A DNA stretch of 64,000 nucleotides from Misgurnus anguillicaudatus (taxonomy: Eukaryota > Chordata > Actinopteri > Cypriniformes > Cobitidae), in contig NC_073359.2 of NCBI RefSeq assembly GCF_027580225.2, positions 17,616,001-17,680,000 on the forward strand, written 5' to 3'. This document shows positions 59,490 through 64,000 of this stretch, in pieces (within the stretch, counting starts at the first letter, position 1; the number at the start of each line of letters is the position of its first letter). Below the pieces are notes generated by a model, which was given only the letters and a program-made list of their open reading frames with translations, had not been told where the DNA came from and did no database searches. Position numbers and translations under genes: made by a program.

Positions 59490-60053
59490 GAATAAAGGTC
59501 TGACATCAGGTACCCAGGTCAGGGAAGTAAGAAGATAATAAACGTGTCAAATGTATATAGACATGGCACTCATCTCATTATATGCTCATTTAAACTATTT
59601 ATAGTTTAATAAAATAATGTATGTTACCAGCAATACATCAATTACAACCTTACTATAGTGATTGAATTTACAAGCTGCTGACCACCTTCAAAAGTGCATA
59701 ACTGACATGTAAAAATCATTAAACAATTCCATAAATGTTTCTTACTTTAAAAAAGCTTTTTATTTTATTAACTTTTTGTTATTGCACTTTCATTGTAAAG
59801 ATGTTCCTACAATTAAACACAACTAGTTTGAGATTTATATTCCCTTGTCGTTTTTGAACTATACTAGAATCCTCCACCTCTTCCCGCTGTAAAAAAAGTA
59901 ACTTTTACTCTGAGTAAAGTTAAAATGACTTACTTTTTACTTTTACTTGAGTAGATTTTTAAACAAGTAACTTTACTTTTACTTAAGTAAAAAATTATTA
60001 AAGTAACTTTACTTTTACTTGAGTACAATATTTTAGTACTTTTTCCACCTCTG
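58894..60053 (+). mobile_element. hAT-type element E1, CAGAGGTGG ends
   Basis: CAGAGGTGGAAAGTAACG and TACTTTTTCCACCTCTG termini; long subterminal arrays of ACTTTTACTTAAGTA-type words. The 140-codon frame at 59116-59538 covers the (GA)n run and shows no transposase motif. 8 bp to its left is CTTACCAG. No matching 8 bp follows 60053. Confidence 0.9.
59424..59490. repeat. (GA)n microsatellite inside E1
   Basis: An almost pure GA run. The inverted copy E2 carries a shorter, interrupted CT run at 62564-62615. Confidence 0.95.
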
Positions 60054-60610
60054 GTTTTTTTTTGCAAAATAAATCTCCACAAAACAATTCTGTGTATGTA
60101 TACTGTGTAATAAGAATATGATGACAGTAAACCAAATGGAATGACATTTTATTAATGGTAACAAGATAGATAGTTGGCATTGATACATTTTCCTTGTACT
60201 TAATTATTATAGTAGTGAACTTACTAGTTGAATTTAAACAAATGATTTCACACACATGAAATGAGCAACATCTCTTACATCAATGAGGCCTCTTTGAATG
60301 GACAATATAGTTGTAATTGACAGCAGCATTATAAAAACATGTGCAAACTGCTGCTCTGCTCGCACTTTGTCTGCATTTGGCAGAAAATGGGTTATTTTTA
60401 AATGAGGATATTCTACCAAGAAAATGTAAAAACTTGTAAAAGCTTTTAGAACCTGGTACAATGAATACATTTTATGGGATAAGTAACATCCCTCGTATCC
60501 TGTGAGCATTCTATGAGTCGCTTCAAACCTGATAAATTTTTCATTTTGGTCCATGTGTAATTTGTGTCCCGTACACTCTGCATTACAGTATATCGGGGAT
60601 TGGGTTAAAG

Positions 60611-60611
<1 letters not shown>

Positions 60612-60664
<53 letters not shown>
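60612..60664. repeat. (AT)n microsatellite
   Basis: About 26 uninterrupted AT units. Confidence 0.98.
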
Positions 60665-60666
<2 letters not shown>

Positions 60667-61539
60667 CACATAATTTACAACAGTTACTAATTTCACAATA
60701 GTTAATGTTACAGAAAACTACAGTATACATTAACAGTGTAAAAATTACTGTAAAATACTACAGCATACCTCAGTTAAGACCACATGGGGCTGTTGCTAAT
60801 GTAGGGAATAAATCTATAGGGACCCATATATCTCCCAAGACTTTAAGGAGTGTTTCCTACACTGTTTTTTACAGAGACATAGGCCTATCTAAGTAGATCT
60901 TTAAACCAAACCACTACATGATGTATGCCAATGGACCAAAAAATTGAATTTCTTATAACCCAACTGGGGGTCAAGGTCTCATTCACTAAGCATGCATATG
61001 CACAAATCATGATTTACCAAAAACGTTCACACTAAAATCCATTCTAAATATACGAAAAGGCAAGAACAACAAACCACAAATAATCACATAGGCTATAAAC
61101 ATATTATAATATATAATATAAAAAATATTAAATGTTAGTTGAAGTCCTTGATTTTGATTGGTCAAAAGCAGTGTTTTATTTTTTCCATTGAAAGTATAGT
61201 TCCTGACTATGAAGGAATGCTTTTAGTGATTTAACTCCACGAAAGTTGCGTTGATACATTATTTTGCAAACTTCAAAAGCAGTAGGGTTGATATTATTGT
61301 TGTATCATTAATTGAAAATTGAAATACTGAAGAGAGTTGTTAGGGACAATATAAAGCAGATCGTATCTTATTACTTACATATATCATTAATATATATTTT
61401 ATATTACAGTATATTATTTCTACACATATAATAAATATATTATTTGCTTTATTATAGATACAGATGCGCTTTCCTAGTGAAACCATATTGAAGGCTCTTT
61501 TCAGTTTTAAAATGGCATTGGATAGTGCCCCATTTTTAA

Positions 61540-61857
61540 AGGGATAGTTCACATAAAAATTCAAATTTTGTCATCATTTATTCCCCTCATGTTGTCACAA
61601 ACCTGTATACATTTCTTTCTTCTGATGAACACAAAGGAAGATATTTTTTTGAGAAATGTTTGTAACCAAATTGTTTGTGGACCCCATGTACTTCCATAGT
61701 TTTTTTCCCTATATGGAAGTAAATGGGGTCCACAAAAGGTTTGTTTAAAATATTTCTTAAAATATTTTCCTTTGTGTTCATCAGAACAAAGATGTTTAAC
61801 GCGGGTTTGTGACAACATGAGGGGAATAAATGATGACTTTTTGGTTGAACTATCCCT
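61540..61857. mobile_element. GGGATAGTTCAC-family MITE
   Basis: TTAA at 61536-61539 and 61858-61861; palindromic. The flanks (61511-61535 and about 61863-61887) are themselves inverted repeats of each other. Confidence 0.88.
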
Positions 61858-61904
61858 TTAAAAATGGGGCACTATCCAATGCCATTATATTGTATACTAA
61901 CTCA

Positions 61905-62021
61905 TATCCAAGTGCAATGCATGTCAGCATTGCACTGAGCTAATCCTTCAAACATGGTAAGGAGCATCACATTTCCGGCTGATGTCAGAGGTATTCAAAC
62001 CAATCACAACGTACTGGTAAG
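61905..62021 (-). repeat. TTAA-family E MITE, right half, inverted
   Basis: TGGTAAGGAGCATCACATTT and CCAATCACAACGTACTGGTAAG match the reverse complement of the right part of family E. It joins the E2 hAT at 62022. Confidence 0.85.
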
Positions 62022-63750
62022 CAGAGGTGGAAAAAGTAATAAAATATTGTACTCAAGTAAAAGTAAAGTTACTTTAATAATATTTTACTTAAGTAAAAGT
62101 AAAGTTACTTGTCTAAAAATCTACTCAAGTAAAAGTAAAAAGTAAGTCATTTTAACTTTACTCAGAGTAAAAGTTACTTTTTTACAGCGGGAAGAGGTGG
62201 AGGATTCTAGTATAGTTCAAACACGACAAGGGAATATACATCTCAAACTAGTTGTTTTTAATTGTAGGAACATCTTTACAATTAAAGTGCAATAACAAAA
62301 TGTTAATAAAATAAAAAGCTTTTTTAAAGTAAGAAACATTTATGGAATTGTTTAATGATTTTTACATGTGAGTTATGCACTTTTGAAGGTGGTCAGCAGC
62401 TTGTAAATACAATCACTATAGTAAGGTTGTAATTGATGTATTGCTGGTAACATACATTATTTTATATGAGCATACAATGAGATGAGTGCCATGTCTATAT
62501 ACATTTGACACGTTTATTATCTTCTTACTTCCCTGACCTGGGGACCTGATGACCTTTATTCTTCTCTCTCTCTTTCTCTCTCTCTCTCTCGCGCTGCTCT
62601 CTCTCTCTCTCTCTGCAATGTCTAATGACCTGCGCGTTCTCGAGGACGTTTTGAAGTTGTGTTTGACTTGACGCGAAGCTGCTAGACCTCGGAAGATAAA
62701 GGCCCGGGTATACTTTTTTTCCGCGTCCGCGTCCGGCTCGCGCGCGCACGCGTCCGCGCAGCTTTCCGAGTATAGTCCCCGCGGCTACACGCGGATGGCC
62801 GCGTTCGACACTATACGCAATACAAATGATTTCTTATTCAAATTATTAGTCTAACAGGCTGTCAGGGCAGCACTGATTTGGAGACATTTACAGTAAATTA
62901 AAACATTAGGATAGGTGAAGAAAAGTAACTGATCCACAATTGCAAACACAGTTTAGAACAAACAACAAGACAACAAAGAACAGGAATCAAACAAACATGC
63001 TCCAGGGCTTTCTGTTCTTGGAAGAAGTAAAAGTTAAAGAAGAAAAACGATAGTGTGTGTGCAAATGCTGTCTATTTCCTTTGTATAATTGTTAATAGTG
63101 GAGTGCCCCGTCTAAATATTTTCCCGCGCATGCGCTGTTGTACGCGGACGGTACGCGCACTGTCCGCGCGGTCTCAAATTTTGGGCTGCACGCGGACGGT
63201 CCGCGCGGCCGGCCGCGGACCCTCTTGATGACGAAAATGACGTCATGCGGACGGCGCGCATACGCGGACGTCCCTAGTATACTTTCGGCTTAATGCGCAT
63301 GGTATTAAAAACGCGTCGTGCAATTTCGTACTTAAGAGCATGAATCTTACCTTTCATAGAAATGAAACACTCGTTTCGCGTCAGTGGAAAGTGGTCGCTT
63401 AAATATGACCAGGGGTTTCTTTCATAAGATTTGAACGGGTCTGCAATCGAGGCGGGTCTGCATTAGCGCGCGCCTGTCTCGTCCGTCTCCATGCTTCTTT
63501 TTGCGCGTTCCCCCGGGCCCCGCCCATATACATCCGTTGCGCGTCTTTATCACCTTGCTTTTTAAAATATTTTTTTACTCAGTAACGGATATGATTTAAA
63601 ATGTAGCGAAGTACAATACTTTAAATAAAACATACTTAAGTAAAAGTAAAAGTACAGATTTTAAAAACTACTCAAAAAAGTAAAAATACACAAAAAAACT
63701 ACTCAATTACAGTAACGTGAGTAAATGTAATTCGTTACTTTCCACCTCTG
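62022..63750 (-). mobile_element. hAT-type element E2, inverted relative to E1, with nested insertion
   Basis: CAGAGGTGGAAAAAGTA and ACTTTCCACCTCTG termini. The order of landmarks (CT run, TTACTC arrays, Pol-free body) is the reverse of E1. Without the 62700-63290 insertion and its 3-bp duplication it is 1135 bp, against 1160 bp for E1. Confidence 0.9.
62700..63290. mobile_element. CpG-rich Harbinger-like MITE with TAA target duplication
   Basis: TAA at 62697-62699 and 63291-63293. E1 has a single TAA at the homologous place, so the empty site is in the window. Termini AGGCCCGGGTATACTT and AGTATACTTTCGGCT are partly inverted. The body is packed with CGCGGACG/CGTCCGCG words. Confidence 0.88.
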
Positions 63751-63794
63751 CCCCTCGGGTTAAACTTATCCGTTAAAATGATATTGAGCCTTAA

Positions 63795-63986
63795 AGACAG
63801 GGTGGATGATCTCTGAAAGCCAATGTTGACATTTGAAATCACCTTAACAAACACGCCCCTATCTGGACCTTCTTTTGATAGACCCGCCCCACACATACGC
63901 AACCCAGGCAACATAGTCAGTTAGTAGACACGCCCCTTACCGCTGATTGGCTACAAGTGTGTTTTGGTAGTCGGCCCGACTCCCCT
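63795..63986. repeat. Possible TTAA-flanked MITE at window end
   Basis: TTAA at 63791-63794 and 63987-63990, with several CACGCCCC words inside. Termini AGACAGGG and CTCCCCT are only weakly inverted. Confidence 0.45.
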
Positions 63987-64000
63987 TTAAAGTTCTGCAT

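Larger units (their letters stand above)
60054..62021. other. Inverted segment between the two hAT copies
   Basis: About 2 kb bounded on both sides by the inverted hAT pair. Its right end is the second half of the MITE whose first half ends at 58893, in reverse orientation. Contains an (AT)n run and a MITE, no gene. Confidence 0.75.

Noticed and set aside
59116..59538. 140-codon open frame in hAT copy E1
   Set aside because: Ends in Glu-Arg repeats from the (GA)n run, shows no transposase motif, and is not kept in E2.

Overview
The window reads as a piece of a teleost, most probably cyprinid (zebrafish/carp-like), chromosome. It is AT-rich non-coding DNA packed with fish-type DNA transposons (Tc1, hAT, PIF/Harbinger and many palindromic MITEs), a non-LTR retrotransposon of the L2/CR1 group, and long CA/GT, GA and AT microsatellites. 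There is no bacterial-type gene organisation. The species cannot be fixed from the sequence alone.

Only two intact protein genes are convincing. Both are on the minus strand, about 13.6 kb apart, and encode NFIL3/E4BP4-type bZIP transcription factors: a 257-residue protein (21194-21967) and a 336-residue protein (35604-36614). Each coding sequence is a single uninterrupted exon. The second has a recognisable splice acceptor just before its ATG and a candidate non-coding first exon near 38.5 kb, the usual NFIL3 layout. They look like tandem paralogues of a fish nfil3-like cluster. Family knowledge makes them D-box-binding transcriptional regulators.

Layout. 0-9 kb: repeats, an MADF-domain fossil, a three-copy direct repeat (3.9-5.5 kb) and a segmental tandem duplication (6.9-7.8 kb). 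9-20 kb: nested palindromic elements, two hAT insertions with visible target duplications, and a Harbinger-like remnant. 21-22 kb: first nfil3-like gene, with a MITE just after its stop codon. 23-35 kb: MITEs and mostly unannotatable spacer. 35-39 kb: second nfil3-like gene with its intron and candidate promoter. 39-49 kb: nested repeats with two dead Tc1 elements and two exon-like blocks. 50-53 kb: a LINE cut up by later insertions. 54-58 kb: a long hairpin element, a THAP-domain fossil and a third dead Tc1. 58-64 kb: two inverted hAT copies whose flanks show that the DNA between them was inverted.

The strongest structural observations are: many unrelated palindromic families sharing TTAA target sites; an inversion written in a split 8-bp target duplication (CTTACCAG at 58886 and its complement at 62014); and multilayer nesting that gives relative insertion dates. 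I found no autonomous intact transposase and no clearly new biological system.
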